Counted from the stretch's first letter, positions 29,121 through 42,101 are shown. The stretch is 64,000 nt of DNA from Fagopyrum homotropicum (GCA_033239125.1 BSWB01000005.1:117118494-117182493), one strand, 5' to 3'. The notes: generated from the sequence alone by a model not told the origin. Numbers and translations are program-made.

Positions 29121-32100
29121 AAGCGGGTGCTTTCATAGACACCTCCTACGAAGACTCTACATCCGTCAACCCGGATCCCAAGCCATCCGAACCTTCTACG
29201 CCAGTTCACTACTCTTCCGGCGCCACCGCTGCAACGTCGGACGCCACACCACGCACTAATTCGATGATTACCGACGCCGATACCCCCGATTGGCTGCCTG
29301 CCGGCTGGCAAGTGGAGTTCCGGATGCGAACTTCCGGTGCTACCGCTGGTCACAGAGACAAGGTGACCTTATGAATTTTTAAATTTTCTTTTTACTGATA
29401 TCCAATGTTTGGCCTTTGTTTGAGTTTGATGACGGCGGTTTAATTGATTGGAATCGCATCCCTGGAACGACTCGGGTGGTTCATATGCGATGATTACTTT
29501 TTATTTTAGGTGTGTTTTGCTCTCTGAATAATTAGGGTTTTGTTTTGCTTCATTTTAGGGTTTTTTGATTGCTAAATGGATCGGCTTTTGTTTTGCTTTC
29601 CTTACGCTTATTCATTGTTTCGTTTGATTCCATTTCACCTTTCAGTTATGCACTTGTGCTAATCCAATGACTTTGATAATTGCTTCATTCCATTAAGTTT
29701 GGAAACAAATCAAGTGTTAAGATTGTGCAAATGGACTGAATCAAGTGTTAAGAGCTCTTGAGGTCTGAGAGCTTAAAATTGAGATCGTCACGAGTAAATG
29801 TAAGACTCTAAAGAAGTAAGTCAAGTATAGCCATGGATATTGCTGGTATCATCCTCTTGGAATTGCATAAACAGTAGTCAGGTACCTATAATCTTAAGAT
29901 CTTAAACATTTGTGGGACGGGATTTTTGAAAACACAAGCCCATCACCATGATAGTCATCCACTCATCTGTCTAACTGAGATGGAAGCAACATGATGTCTA
30001 TTCTTGGTTGCATTTGATTTTCTTTTTTTGCTTGTTTCCATTTCAAACTGTGTATGTTTATATTGTTTCATTCTATTATCTCCATTGTATAAGATGGAAA
30101 GTGTGTGGAAATATGGTCAGGGTAATCCAGGTTGATGATAGACTAGATCTGAGAGAGCTCAGATCCACATTCAAGTAAATAAAAACACACAGACTCTCAC
30201 AACTCAATTAAACCAAAGACTAAATAGAGCCTTGTATTAAAACTCACCAAGTGCCATAGAGAACATACAGGTCTAGAGGGCCGAGTCTATCACCTTTACA
30301 CAAGAAAATATTCCAGAATACTTACTTACGGGCATAATCCTCTTGTTATAATATCATTCCTGCCTAAGGTTGCCTATGGTGACTCGCTCTCTTCCTTACA
30401 GCCGAAGAGCCCAATTGGGCTATTCTTCTTGTTAGTTATAATGCATGATTTCTCTAATTATAATGTATCATATACCTAGCTTGTGTTCGGTAAGCTTTTT
30501 CTAGTAATACGTTATTCTATTGATGAAAAATGTCCAAAAATAATTGAAGTCAAGAAATGCATCTTTACAAACCAAACTATAAATATAGTACAAAACCGGC
30601 ATTTATTCCGGCAAAATATTTTCGGCAATTGGTTGATGTGTTCTAACAATTGAGGGTGATGTGACCATTGAAGGCAATATGTAAATATTTGGTGTAAAAA
30701 AATTGGAGTGTAAATAGCAAACAACATTTAAGAGCTTTCTGTAGTGCCGAAAGTGAGCAAGAGAGGTAGGAAAGAGATGAAGGACCTCATGAAACAGGGG
30801 TGAATGCAGGTTAGGGATTTCTGTAGTTGCATGGATTAGATTGCAAGTTCGAGGTTTGATTGTTGTCGTCGTTAGTTTTGTTCTAATTTTTGTATAATTG
30901 ACGGTAGAATGGCCATAGAACAGAGCTCTTTGCTTGAACTTTTGCCACTTCTATCATTTGAATATTAATCTGTTGATTTCTTATTCCATTTATGATTCTT
31001 GTTCTATTTGCACCTGAGGTCAAATACATGATTTAGATAGATGTGGAACTTGAACATTATACTTAAGTATGTCCATGAGAGACACCTGAACTGTCTGTTT
31101 TTTTTTTTATCTCTCCTTTTTCGTCTTGGATTATATGTCACCTGCAAAGGTCACATCATGATCAATTCTGGTGTCCAAGCCATCCAAACCTAGAATATTT
31201 TAACTGGAATTAACACCTCTTCAGTTTTGGAATATATTAAAATAGCTTGATTTGTCAACATATATCTTGTCTACTGATTATTTTTGCATTATGTCTAATT
31301 GGTTGGATTAGTTTTTTTATGTTAACCCTTTGATAATGTGTTATTTGTGTAGAAAATACATTAAACCTTTCTCCCCACTTTCCCCAAAAGGAATCCTTGA
31401 CATGCCTCCCTCCTTGTCATTCTCCAACTCTACTACCAGAAACCTTTCTCCCCACTTCCCCATTAAAGGGATGCCGTAGGCCGTCACGTTCTTTCGGAGC
31501 CCAACCCTTTGTTCCCTCTGCACTGTAGAAAACTGCCAAGGTTGTTTACGGTGATCCTATTAAGCAAATTTGAAGATTTATGTGTTCTTTCTTCTTCTCT
31601 ATTCACTTGGAATTTCTAAAATCTGAGCATCCCTAAATAAAAAGAGAAAAATTCACTTTCTGCATATTAAAAATGTTGGTTCAATTGAATGCCCTTTCTC
31701 TTCTACTTCTCAGTGAATCCCTTTGAACTCTTCACTTTTGTTTCTTCTATTTATACTTTCTCCAAGTTTTGCACATGATAGACCCAAGTTATTTTTTGTT
31801 TCTTTAATGCAATCGAATGGATTCTCAAGTCCAATAAGTTTCTATCTCTCATCCTTTTGATTTCTCCTTACATGCATTAGCTGATTTGCTATTCGTTTCT
31901 CCTCTTCGGCTAATTGCTTCGTTTTTCGGAGCTCTTGACATGCACAAATCCATTTTTTGTTGTTCAGTTCTTGATTCAGAATTTTGAGTTTAAGCTTGAT
32001 CATGATCGAATTTAATAGCCTGAAAGGCTTATTTGCTGCTAAATTTCTTATATATTGGTGTTCAAGCTTTTCTTTTCTGCATTATCCTTCTTTGTTTTCT

Positions 32101-35100
32101 CTGTCCGTGAACTTGATGTCATTGCAGACATTGAAATTGACATTTCACTAAAACAACTCCCTTTTTTGAATGTTGGGTTTCAATTATTGTTGCTTAAAGA
32201 TAAGCTGCTTTCTTAAATTACAATGCAGAAGATGTAGAAGTAGAGGTTAATTTTGGAAATCGACTCCTGCATGCTTTGTCATTAGAGCCAATCCAACATG
32301 AAAGGTCATGAAGGTTCTGTAGAAGGGTCTGAGAAGAAATGGGGATCGCTAAAATTGGGTTTGGTAAAACAATCGTGCGGTGACGTTTTTAAAATTACCA
32401 ACATCATCAGTGGTCATTTGTTTAATCCAATCAGACCTAAAATGATTCCTTAAAATCCCATGATCGGTTCTAAAATGTAATGCTGCAAATGGTTTCTAAC
32501 CGATTTGAATTCCAAATGCTAGCGTCTTCTTTGACTCTTCCATTTCACGTGTGTCCAAGAGTATAGAGGTGTAAGTATAGAAAAAAAATGTAGCTATACG
32601 TTTAGGTGTATCCTTTTATTCTCTCCTAATTATAAGAAAAATGAGAATCAATTATTGATGGCATCCTCCTTGTCTGTTAACCTTGTTATAAGGGTATGGC
32701 GTTTTATTGCGGGGTGTGTATGGCTGTCTGGTTCACTTCCTAATAATTTGATGTTGTGAATCACCCATAACATCTGTGTAACCTTGTTATAAGGGTACGA
32801 TGTTGACGTTCTTAGTGTTTTTTCTTGTCCTTGCATCGACGATCTTGAGATTTCTTGATAAGCCACTATATGTTTTTTACACGTATAAAGTATAGAGCTG
32901 ATCTTTCTAAGGTATTTCATATGGGGCAAAAAGGGATACTCTATTTGAATTCTGTTCGGAAAAGTGAGATACAGGAATGGGTTATATTTCTCTAGAGACA
33001 CCCTTGAGGAGGTTAGTGTGAGGCCTTGAGGTATAATAAGACGTTGAGAATGTTCTAGGGTTCCCAAAACTTTTTCTTGAACCTAGCATGAACCAATTTT
33101 GAATCCGTGTGCCCATGGCTTCCCCATTATGATATTCTTACCTCCGTCAATTTGGTGTTCTTGTCGAGAGAGAGTTTTTGCCATGACAAAGTCTTAAGTG
33201 ATGGAGAAGGATATTACTGAATTGAGAGCATACGGGATGGCCTGAAAGAGGATATGATGTCACAGTGACGAGACTAACCAACAATTGGACAAGATGTTGA
33301 GTAAGTGAGAGAAGTTGGGCTCTAATACAGACTAGATGATCAGTAGATTGAGGAATATGTATTATCTCTTCATCTGAAACAAGAGTTACAAGAAAGTACA
33401 GTAGCATCTAGTATGACCTTATGAATTGCTTCCCTTACTTTGTCTCCGGGATCGAGTTCTACTGTCTGGATGGCTACGGTCAATGACATTTACTTGGTAG
33501 TGAAAAGGTGGAGCTTCTCGACTTCAACGGTGAAGATCCTTGAGCTTTGAACTCTCGGGCAAACCAATCTTTTACAGTGCGGAGACAAAGGAGAATCACT
33601 CAAATTTGTATGGCGGGACCGACCTTTCATTGGATTAGGTAAGTCATCACGATAAGGATGATTTATCATAGGAAAACCAAAGGATGAACTAATCGAGCAC
33701 CTTTGGGGGATCTCTTTCAACGCTTAGTAGAATTTTGAACGTGATCAAGCAAACAAAATGTGTGGAAAAATTTATCGCTTTGCCATGTCTTGGATTTGCA
33801 ATGACCCTATTACTACATTGCTTTCTTTTGGGTTTATAGGAAGAAATCAGGGTACAATGTGATGGGACACATAAAGGGAACTTTTGTTTCGCCCTTGCCA
33901 AACGAGCAAGGAAGTTGATTCTTTTCAATAGGGGTTACGGAAAGCAAACAATGCTAAATGACCGTACAAAGGTAGATTCTGGAATAGGGTGGAGATTAGA
34001 GCCCAAGCTCTTAGTCTACTATGCCGGCCACCGGTTGGAAATTCAATTGTCCTTATCTGTTGCCATTGTAGGATGTGTTGAACCTCCTCATCACGGGTCT
34101 TCGATTGGTGGTAAGAGACTTCCACTGAAAGAAACCGTTGGAACTGCGCAAAAGGGTTACACTACAGGTGTAGACAACCTTTTCTTAGAAAGGACAATGA
34201 GGACGTGTAAGTATTTGAGGGTGAAGGCGAGGCTTTCTTGTAAGGGCTCGTTGTCTAAGGGAAAAATGAAGCAGAACAAGTTCAATTGCAGTCGTTGGAG
34301 CTTCCCTTCTCTACTATTGTGTGCATAAGCCAACCAAAAACCTTGAAGTTTAGGGGTTAGCTAGGGCAAAGAGACATTACAATCTTGGTGGATAATAGGG
34401 CTAGTCATGATTTTATATCTTACGATATCGTCTCCAACGAACAAATCGTAATCGACTCCACCTTTATGTTAGGGGTGAAATTAGGTAAAGTTGATAGTGA
34501 AGACGAGTGGAATATGCCAACATATGAAAGGGTCCTTGGGAACTAGTGGGGAAAGCAATTACAACTTTCTCACCAGGGGAGTAGACCTAAATCTCGGCAC
34601 AACATGGCTCTACCTAAGGTGACATTAAGCTTGATTGTGCTAATGTGGATATGGAGTTTTTAAGGGATGGTAGGATGACCAAACTATTTGGAGACCCATC
34701 ATTGGTTGTCATTCAAGCCATCAATAAATGGAAGGAGCATATGATGAATGGCATTTTTAGGCTATATTTGGGGAAGTTTGTATAAGCCATTAATTGTACA
34801 ATGTGATGCTTCAAGATTAGGCATGGGAGTTGTACTCATGCAAATAAGAGGCCTATTGCTTATGCAAAAGAGATGATGCCTCTTGTGTTTGACCATCCAA
34901 TAATAGAGAACATGCCTAATTGGCAAAAGGTTTACAATCTTAATAAATCACAATAATTTGAGGCACCTTATGAAGCAACTAATTCCTACTCTAGCATAAC
35001 AAAATTGGATTGCTAAGTTAATTGGACATGACTTTGTGATAGAGCTACATATGTTCTCTAGAAAGGAAGGAATAACAAAGTTGAATGCAATTTCCATACC

Positions 35101-37908
35101 TTAGGGTGGCCTTTGAAAATAAGAAGAGGAAGATCGCAAACTATATATCGTAGAAAAAGTTAAAGAGTAAAGGGTGGTAAGTTTGGATAGTATCAACTTC
35201 TAGATAAATTATAGGGGAGAGATTGTGATTCTAGAATCCTCTCGTTGAATTCCTAAACTCTTCAAAGAATTTCATCCTTTTCCAATTGTGGCCATTCAAG
35301 ATTGCTTAGAACCTTCAAGAGAATTGTTGCAAGTCTTAATCAAACCACAAAGGCTAAAGAGGATGGAACATATAGTGCATTGCTTGACTTGTTAGAAGTG
35401 CAAGTATGTTACATTAGCACGAGTTGGATTTGTGCAACCCCTTTTAAGTCCTCAACAATGTTCTAAAAGACACAAGACGGAGACGGAATGGAGAGACACC
35501 GACGACCGTCTAGACGGCTTGACGACCGTCTAAACGGATTCTAGACTTTTTTGACTTATTTTCATGTATTTTCCCCTAAGTTCTGTACAAATTACATATA
35601 GTGCAATTAATATTCATTTTCATGTATTTTACCCTCGACAGTCAAGCTTGAGGCATATGGTTGTACGGGATAGTTAGGTTACCACTTACGAGTCTTGAGA
35701 GTTTGAGACAGAGAGCGAGAAACACAAAGTGAGAGACAAAAAGACAGTAAGAGAGACAATGAGAGGGAGGGAGAGAGTGTACTAGTCAGAGTCCTTGCCG
35801 GTGTGTTGCAATCGCCAATATCGATATCCTTGCGGCCGCCAAGAGAAAAAACGTGAATAAGAGGAATCAGGGTAAGACTAAGAAGAAATTGGTTTAGGGT
35901 TTGGTTTTAGAATTACGGTTTTGAACCGTCTAGACCGTATTGAAACCGTCTAGAGTGTCTAAACCCGGATTTTCCCGTCTTGAACCATCCAAGTGTCGTA
36001 TTGAAACGGTTAGTGGACGTCCACCGTCTAGGCCGTCTTTTAGAACAGTGGACCTCAACAACTATGGTAAGATATCTCCCTTGATTTTTTATAAGCCTGT
36101 TGCTCAAGTTAGTGGGAAGGATTGCATTGCACATTAGTTGGTGGGGATAGATGAACCAAGTATGGCCATTTATTAGGCTAAAGCATCCTTTTACACCCAA
36201 GATAGTAGGTGAGGTTCTTTTGTGAAGCAAGTATTCATATTATATGGAATTCCTATGTCCAAATGACAAGGATCCCATATTTTTAAGTTGTTTCCGAAGG
36301 GACTTGTTTTCTAAGGCATGGCCCAAAATTGAGGATGAGTAGTAGTGCATATCATCTAGAGACGACAGAAAAATTGGGGTGTTGAAAAGGTGCCTCAAGA
36401 CCTATTTGAGTTTCTTTGTAGCGGACCAGCCCAAGCATTGGTGTAGGGTGTTGGCTGGTGCCATGGGCGGTGTTCTGGTAGAAAAGACTTTCTATTATGG
36501 AACAGCCTGGAGGACTCCTTGGAGAGCTTATATGGTAGACAACCACCCATTTTACAACAATTTCTACCTTGTGAGTTCTTAATTTCTGTTGTGGCAGATG
36601 AGTTTTGGAACAAGGACAAGGTCTTCGGACAGTTGAAGTACAACTTAGAAAGAGCTTAGAAGAGGATGGTGTTTGTAGTTAATTGTTACAGGAGGGATGT
36701 GGAGCATGCAGTAGGGACTTGGTTTTATTAAAGTTGAGAACCTACATGCATAGTACTTTTACTTTAATAGAGTAATGATTTTGTGGAAGGTGAAAGCCAG
36801 AGAGGTGGCTAGCTAGATGCCATGTGCTGAATTCAACCTTCAGTTTTCTTATTCCGCCTTGTGGACAAGACTTGCTCTGAGAAGGGTAAGATTGATAAGC
36901 CACTAGTTGTTTTTACACAGAAGTAGTATAGAGCTGATCCCTCTAAGATTATCTCTAGATAGACCCTTTAGGAAGTTAGTGTGAGGCTTCAAGGTATGAA
37001 TAAGACATAGACAATGTTGCTAGGTTACCCAAATCTTTGCTTGTATTAGCCAATTTTGTCCAGAGAGGGTTCTTTCTTATGGTAAAGCTAATATGATTTG
37101 GCATGGATGCCTGCTGATTGTGTGCGCATGTGACTTCCTCAATTCTGATATTCTCACCTCCATCAATATTGATTAGATGAACATATATATTTTGAATGTG
37201 TGACTTCCCCAATTCTGATATTCTCACCTCTGTCAATGTTGATTAGATGAACATATATATATATTTTGAATGTGAAAGCCGAGGATGCATTGATATTGGT
37301 AGAAAATGCAACAGCATTATTGAACAGTTGGATAACTGCCAAACTAGGAAATATGCAATTAGGTTTGATGCTCAAGATTTTACACATGCAGTTGATCATA
37401 TTGAAACGTTGTCAGAATCAATCAAATTTTCGTAAATAGGGTGATATCTAAGCTTAATTTCTCCTTATTCTCAGTATTATTATTGTCCAAACTCAAAACG
37501 TCGGTTTCGCTCCAAGAAAGAGGTAATGAGCTTCCTGGAAACAGGGGAAACAGTGTCCAAGAGGAAGAAGATTGATGACACCAATGGCGAGACCACTGTA
37601 AGTTTACACCCTACAAACCTTGAAGAAAAGCTTTGTTGTTTTGAGCGTGACACTGATCTTGTCCCATTTAAAATTGAATTGGACAGCCAGCAAGTAATAA
37701 ACGTAAGAAGACAGCAAAGGCAAGTGTGGAGAACTTCAACTTCCATGATGTTCCGGAAAAAGTAAAGTGGGTAATGACTGATATATATCAAGGGTCATGG
37801 AGGCCGCTGCTTAACGGTGTTGAAAGGGTCTCGGAAGCGACGAAGCAAGAGTGGGCAGCCGCATATACGTTCCAGACATTGCAAAAGCACGGGAATGCGA
37901 TCGAGTGA
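29090..37908 (+). CDS. MBD5/6-like: Methyl-CpG-binding domain protein, MBD5/6 type (three exons)
   Basis: Nuclear reader of methylated CpG. Exons inferred here: 29090-29362, 37475-37597, 37687-37908; all junctions GT/AG and phase 0, giving 205 residues. Exon 1 ends inside the MBD (DWLPAGWQVEFRMRTSGATA). Exon 2 completes it (RRFRSKKEVMSFLETG) and adds a basic KRKK stretch. Exon 3 carries the C-terminal module FNFHDVPEKVKW and a Trp-containing end that resembles Arabidopsis MBD5/MBD6. The 89-bp second intron has GTAAGT and ...GGACAG borders. The first intron is 8112 bp and contains a decayed Ty3/gypsy element and a hAT. No stop or frameshift is seen in the coding exons. The start is chosen at 29090 for its strong context and family-like length. 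Transcript evidence would be needed to show the long intron is spliced. Confidence 0.85.
29363..32855. other. First part of MBD intron 1, no element recognised
   Basis: AT-rich intronic DNA after the GTGACC donor. Short ORFs lack recognisable motifs. A stretch near 30120-30500 looks repeat-like but I could not assign it. Confidence 0.5.
32856..37165 (+). mobile_element. Decayed Ty3/gypsy (chromovirus-like) element in MBD intron 1
   Basis: Direct repeats starting TGATAAGCCACTA at 32856 and 36893 are the LTRs (to about 33149 and 37165; the second has an internal deletion). Between them broken frames give, in order, a protease-like TILVDNRASHDFIS (near 34377), an RNase H-like VQCDASRLGMGVVLMQ (near 34797), a KLIGHDFVIEL tail, integrase blocks (FVKQVFILYGIPMSK near 36215; CLKTYLSFFVADQPKHW near 36390) and an integrase C-terminal block (VFGQLKYNLERA near 36620). 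The RT is deleted. Many stops and frameshifts show it is old. It has the same orientation as the host gene and is interrupted by a hAT at 35456. Confidence 0.72.
35456..36050. mobile_element. Non-autonomous hAT transposon with palindromic subterminal repeats
   Basis: 595 bp with terminal inverted repeats CAATGTTCTAAAAGAC / CACTGTTCTAAAAGAC. It is flanked by an 8-bp duplication with one mismatch, GTCCTCAA (35448-35455) and GACCTCAA (36051-36058), which fits the hAT superfamily. No coding capacity. Both ends carry GACCGTCTAGACGG-type palindromes (35515-35545; 35918-35955; 36019-36037). It interrupts the integrase region of the decayed Ty3/gypsy element. Confidence 0.68.
37129..37274 (+). repeat. 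Tandem duplication, two units of about 70 bp
   Basis: Units starting TGTGACTTCCTCAATTCTGA at 37129 and TGTGACTTCCCCAATTCTGA at 37199. The first overlaps the end of the 3' LTR of the decayed gypsy element. It lies 200 bp before MBD exon 2. Confidence 0.8.
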
Positions 37909-39612
37909 TGAAGATCTTGTACTAGAGGTTGTAAGATTAAGTCTGTTTGATGCAAATGAGCCATTATTCATAGAGCCCCATTTTATGACATTGTTTTGGC
38001 TGACATTTGCTCTCATTAGTGTTGTGGTTTTGAATTTTTCTTTATTTAAACTTGTCAATCTTTCTAGTTGTAGCCATTGTGATTTATCCCTTAACTCTAG
38101 TGTGATGGATGGACGAGGAGGTAACTTGTAAAAGGTTGCATAATGGCTTGGCAAACCCTTTGTAACAGCTTTCAAGCCTAGAGCTTTAGTGATAGAAGAA
38201 TCAGTTATCGTACCCACAAGGGCCACAACACCTGTATGGCTATATGTTGAACTCGTAATATGCAAAATAGAAGAATTGGGCTAAATAGATTTTTTTTATA
38301 GCCTTTTGCTTTGTATATTCCTATAATTTTATCCTATATATAATTTCCTCTTAGACTGAAAGTAATTGGGTTAATTAGAGGTATATTTATTAAATGAGTT
38401 ATGAATACCTCTATTTGAGTTGAGAGTATTAGTCGTAAAATGTCTAGTTAGTCATTTTACCCATATCCAATTTGAATAGATTGACGTAAAACAAACTCAA
38501 GATACGTGTTAGAATTAGGAACTCCTAAGTTACATAAAACAAAGAGTGGGCATGAATTGATGCGTTAGTTGACCTTGATAACTCACTGACTCGGAGCGGA
38601 GTTGAAACTATAACCTCATTTTTCACTGACTTCTCAATTTAAACTCCAATTTGATCCTAAATAGTTTATTATTTAGAACAAATAAACGCAACATAATGAA
38701 AATTTGAACGGTTTATATAGTTACACAAACTATGAATTTTAATGTCAATCTCATATGTAGTCGTCCGAAAACTACGAATTCCAATGTCAATCTTACGTTT
38801 ACACTACGAAACAAAAACTCCAAAAATATTGTGGTTTTTGATGGTGCTGACGGGCGGTTAAAAGAATTTCTTTTTTTTTTTTATGGTGCTGACGGCGGTT
38901 ACGGGGATATCTTTTTTCTTCCTGACTCCTTTACAAAGAAAAGAGTTCGGTGTTGACACAACCACAATACACGTCTAGTTGACATCGTTAATTCCTTGAT
39001 CGTGTACCTAACGATTCCACTTTGAACCCAAAGTTGATGAAAAATCATTAGATGAGGTGTTACATCCCACAAACATGGATTTATAAAAAGACCACTTATT
39101 GTGTAGACAACGAGTACCAAGATGTGATGAATCGCAGCCCAAAAGAGTGTACTCCTGTAATACCCCTTCAAAGTAAAGCTCCAAAAACAACCCTCCTAAA
39201 TGTCTACTATCAATGTTCACAGTCCTGTCACTGCCCCTATGATCAGTTTCAACAAGCCGGGCTGGTGGCTTCCCTGGAACAACTTCACCTCTCCCTTCTC
39301 TCCAACTCTCCAACTCTCCAACTCCTTTTCTTTCTGTCACATTCATCCAACGTGACTCGACGACGTTCATTCGCCTCTTTCTTTCAGCCCTCTGTAAACG
39401 TCAATACAGTGAATAGGCTGCTTAGTTATATACTTACATTTCTAGCTGCACTCCATCTTACATCTTAATTTAGGATATGCCAAAATTAGCAGCAACTTGA
39501 TCAGATTAAAAATTTGATGAATCATCTCGTGAGTGGTATCCGAAGCACCATAGCTTGGGATACTGAGTCATGAACAAACGCTTGAGCCGACCCACAGTGG
39601 ACCTCAGTATAG
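37909..39612. other. Intergenic between MBD and PPR genes (convergent 3' ends)
   Basis: It holds the 3' flanks of both genes, which converge here. A short direct repeat ATGGTGCTGACGG occurs at 38839 and 38882. No further gene, transposon terminus or RNA gene is recognised. Confidence 0.5.
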
Positions 39613-41931
39613 TCACTCAATAACTTCTGGTTCATGTGCGTAATCTACCCTGCTAAAACCAGGATATTTGACCACACATTTTTCGCTCATCAGCTCTCTC
39701 ACAGCCTTTGCTTCTTCCCATCTTCCCATTGATGAATAGACGTTGGCTAGAAGCACATAAGGAGTATGGTTACCCGCATTTAGACAAAATAACCTCTTGG
39801 CAGCTCTCTTAGCCACAGGAACATCAGCATGAAATCGACATGAGCTAAGCAAAACCTCCCATATAACAGGATCATCTTTGCATGGCATCTTAATGACCAG
39901 CATCTCTGCTTCGTGCAGCCTACCAGCTCTACCTAGACCATCAATGACACAAGTATAATGATCCAATAGTGGTTCAGTTCTGTGTTTTACCTGTATGGAT
40001 TCCAATATGTTGATGGCTTCATCAACTAATCCTGCATGGCTACACGCAGTCAAAACAGCCATGTATGTTATTTCATCAAGACTTTCCCCGGAATTATTCA
40101 TAGAGTCATATAGACAAAGAGCCTCAGCTCCACGTCCATTCTGAGCATACCCGTGTATCATCTCATTCCATGTTACCGTGCTTTTACATGGCATCGTGTC
40201 AAAAACTTCACGGGCCTTGTCCACATCCCCACATTTAGAATACATGCCTACTAGAGAACTCCCAACAAATACATCATCTATGAATCCATCTTTTATTACA
40301 AGAGCATGCATTTGTGTACCTTGAGACGAGGATGATAATTCCGCACAACAGCTAAATAACGAACCATAAGAGAATTGACTAGGAGACAACTCTCTTTCTC
40401 TCATCATATTAAAGAGAAGAAAAGCTTCTGTTTCAAGAGAATTGCATGCGTAACCTGCAATGATTGAATTCCAACAAACAATGTCTAATTCAGGCAACCT
40501 CTCAAAAATGCATCTGGCTTTGTCCATCTTTCCACTCTTGGAATACAAGGTTATAAGCCCACTTCCAACAAACATGTCACTCTGAAAGAGAGCCTTTTGA
40601 GCAACGGCATGAACTTGTCTTCCACTTTCCAAAAGCCCTCTATCAGCGCAGGAATGAAGAATGATAGCCAAAGTAGTTCTATCAGCACTCACATTTTTAA
40701 ATTGCATCTCTCTGAAGAGCTTAACACATTCCTGGTGGTTTTCAGATTGGGAATACCCAGATAATATAGCATTCCAAGAGCTCAAACTAGGATATTCCAT
40801 TCGATCAAATATTTGGCGTGCCATGTATACATTCCCAGATTTTACACAACCAGCAAGCATGTTAATGAAAGTAACCTCATCAGGCTCAAAACCAGAGCAC
40901 TCCATTCTATGCATAAGCTCAATGGCTTTTTCAATCTGGTAGTTTTGGCCATACCCAGCAATCATAATGTTCCAGGAAATATTGCTTCTTTTCGACAAAT
41001 TCTCGAAAAGAATCTCAGTACTCTCCAAGTCCCCACTTTTGGCATACATATCAAGCAACGAATTGCTTAAGTGAAAATCACTTTCAAATCCAAGTTTAAG
41101 AGATAGACTATGTACTAATTTACCTTGGAGTTTGCATGACAATGTATGATTTGGTTGATCAGATTCTCCACCAGCTCCCTTAGCACAGAGGCCCAGAACA
41201 CTTGATAGCGATACTGCATCAATACAAACTCTGCTTCTATGCATCAATCTAAACATCTCCAGAGCATTCTTAACATCCTCGTTTCCTGCCAACCCACCCA
41301 TCATTGCTGTGAAAGAGACCTCATTAGGCTCCCTCAACTCTCGAAACAGTTTAACTGCATCAACCATTTCCCTACACTTTGCATACATTCCCAACAAAGC
41401 ATTACTCACATACATATTGCTATCAATCCCAATTTTTATAGAAGTCCCATGACACCTCTTCCCAAACCAAGCATTTAACTCAGTCCCACATGCACTCAAA
41501 ACACTAGCCAAAGTAAAATGGGTGGGAATTAAACCGTCCCGAATCATCATCGTGTAAAAATCCAAGGCTTGAAGAGTATAGCCGCCTTTTACAAGTACGG
41601 TTATCAAATTGTTCCAGGAAATCACATTTCGTTCAGGCATTTCGTCGAACAGGGAATAAGCATCTGAAAGTTTACTTGCCGCACAGGTAGCACTGAGAAT
41701 GGCATTCCAAGAGTATACATCCCTTCTGGGCATTTTGTCGAACACATTACGAGCGGAGAGAAGATGGTTACACTTGGAGTAGAATTCGATCAATCGATTG
41801 AAGAGGAAGGTATCGTAGAGGAGACCATAGCGAAGAGTGCGAGCATGGAGAAGCTGCCCACTCCTGAGAGACTTGCGAGCTATGCAGCTTTCCAGAAGAG
41901 TTGCTATTTGCCTTCCAATTTCAGTTCCCAT
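39613..41931 (-). CDS. E-class pentatricopeptide repeat (PPR) protein
   Basis: Intronless, 772 codons, complete. Proteins of this class act in mitochondria or plastids, where each PPR motif contacts one RNA base, usually in C-to-U editing. Tandem PLS-type motifs run from about residue 40 to 670, with many motif-ending phrases such as DVYSWNAILSATC, NVISWNNLITVLV, NISWNIMIAGYGQN and TVTWNEMIHGYAQNG. The final part (about 640-770, with GRAGRLHEAEMLVIKMP, YVLLANVYSSMGRWEEA) is the E domain. There is no DYW deaminase domain, so a partner would have to supply deaminase activity. Layout and wording resemble Arabidopsis At4g20770 (774 residues, from memory). The start gives a family-like N-terminus (GRQIATLLESCIARKSLRSG). 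A clear cleavable transit peptide is not obvious by eye. A TATA-like box lies about 165 bp upstream. Confidence 0.95.
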   Translation of the reverse strand: MGTEIGRQIATLLESCIARKSLRSGQLLHARTLRYGLLYDTFLFNRLIEFYSKCNHLLSARNVFDKMPRRDVYSWNAILSATCAASKLSDAYSLFDEMPERNVISWNNLITVLVKGGYTLQALDFYTMMIRDGLIPTHFTLASVLSACGTELNAWFGKRCHGTSIKIGIDSNMYVSNALLGMYAKCREMVDAVKLFRELREPNEVSFTAMMGGLAGNEDVKNALEMFRLMHRSRVCIDAVSLSSVLGLCAKGAGGESDQPNHTLSCKLQGKLVHSLSLKLGFESDFHLSNSLLDMYAKSGDLESTEILFENLSKRSNISWNIMIAGYGQNYQIEKAIELMHRMECSGFEPDEVTFINMLAGCVKSGNVYMARQIFDRMEYPSLSSWNAILSGYSQSENHQECVKLFREMQFKNVSADRTTLAIILHSCADRGLLESGRQVHAVAQKALFQSDMFVGSGLITLYSKSGKMDKARCIFERLPELDIVCWNSIIAGYACNSLETEAFLLFNMMRERELSPSQFSYGSLFSCCAELSSSSQGTQMHALVIKDGFIDDVFVGSSLVGMYSKCGDVDKAREVFDTMPCKSTVTWNEMIHGYAQNGRGAEALCLYDSMNNSGESLDEITYMAVLTACSHAGLVDEAINILESIQVKHRTEPLLDHYTCVIDGLGRAGRLHEAEMLVIKMPCKDDPVIWEVLLSSCRFHADVPVAKRAAKRLFCLNAGNHTPYVLLANVYSSMGRWEEAKAVRELMSEKCVVKYPGFSRVDYAHEPEVIE

Positions 41932-42093
41932 TATCGCTCGTCAGACAAATCTCAACGACATGTAAGTACAGGAAACACAGTGCAGAGGAGGAATCCTCTA
42001 GCCATATGTAGCCCACCCTCGGATTACATCTTAATTAAAGAAAAATAGATTTCCTATTCTGTCAGATGGAAGGAGATAGTTGACTGACGTGCG

Positions 42094-42101
42094 TATATAT
42101 A
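42094..42101 (-). promoter_or_regulatory. TATA-like box upstream of the PPR gene
   Basis: The minus strand reads GCTATATATACGC about 165 bp before the PPR ATG at 41931. Position and sequence suit a core promoter, though AT-rich flanks make chance matches possible. Confidence 0.4.

Noticed and set aside
32648..33067. Minus-strand 139-codon ORF
   Set aside because: It overlaps the LTR of the decayed gypsy element in the MBD intron and has no recognisable domain.
41764..42048. Plus-strand ORF over the PPR start
   Set aside because: Mostly antisense to the PPR N-terminus; no independent support.
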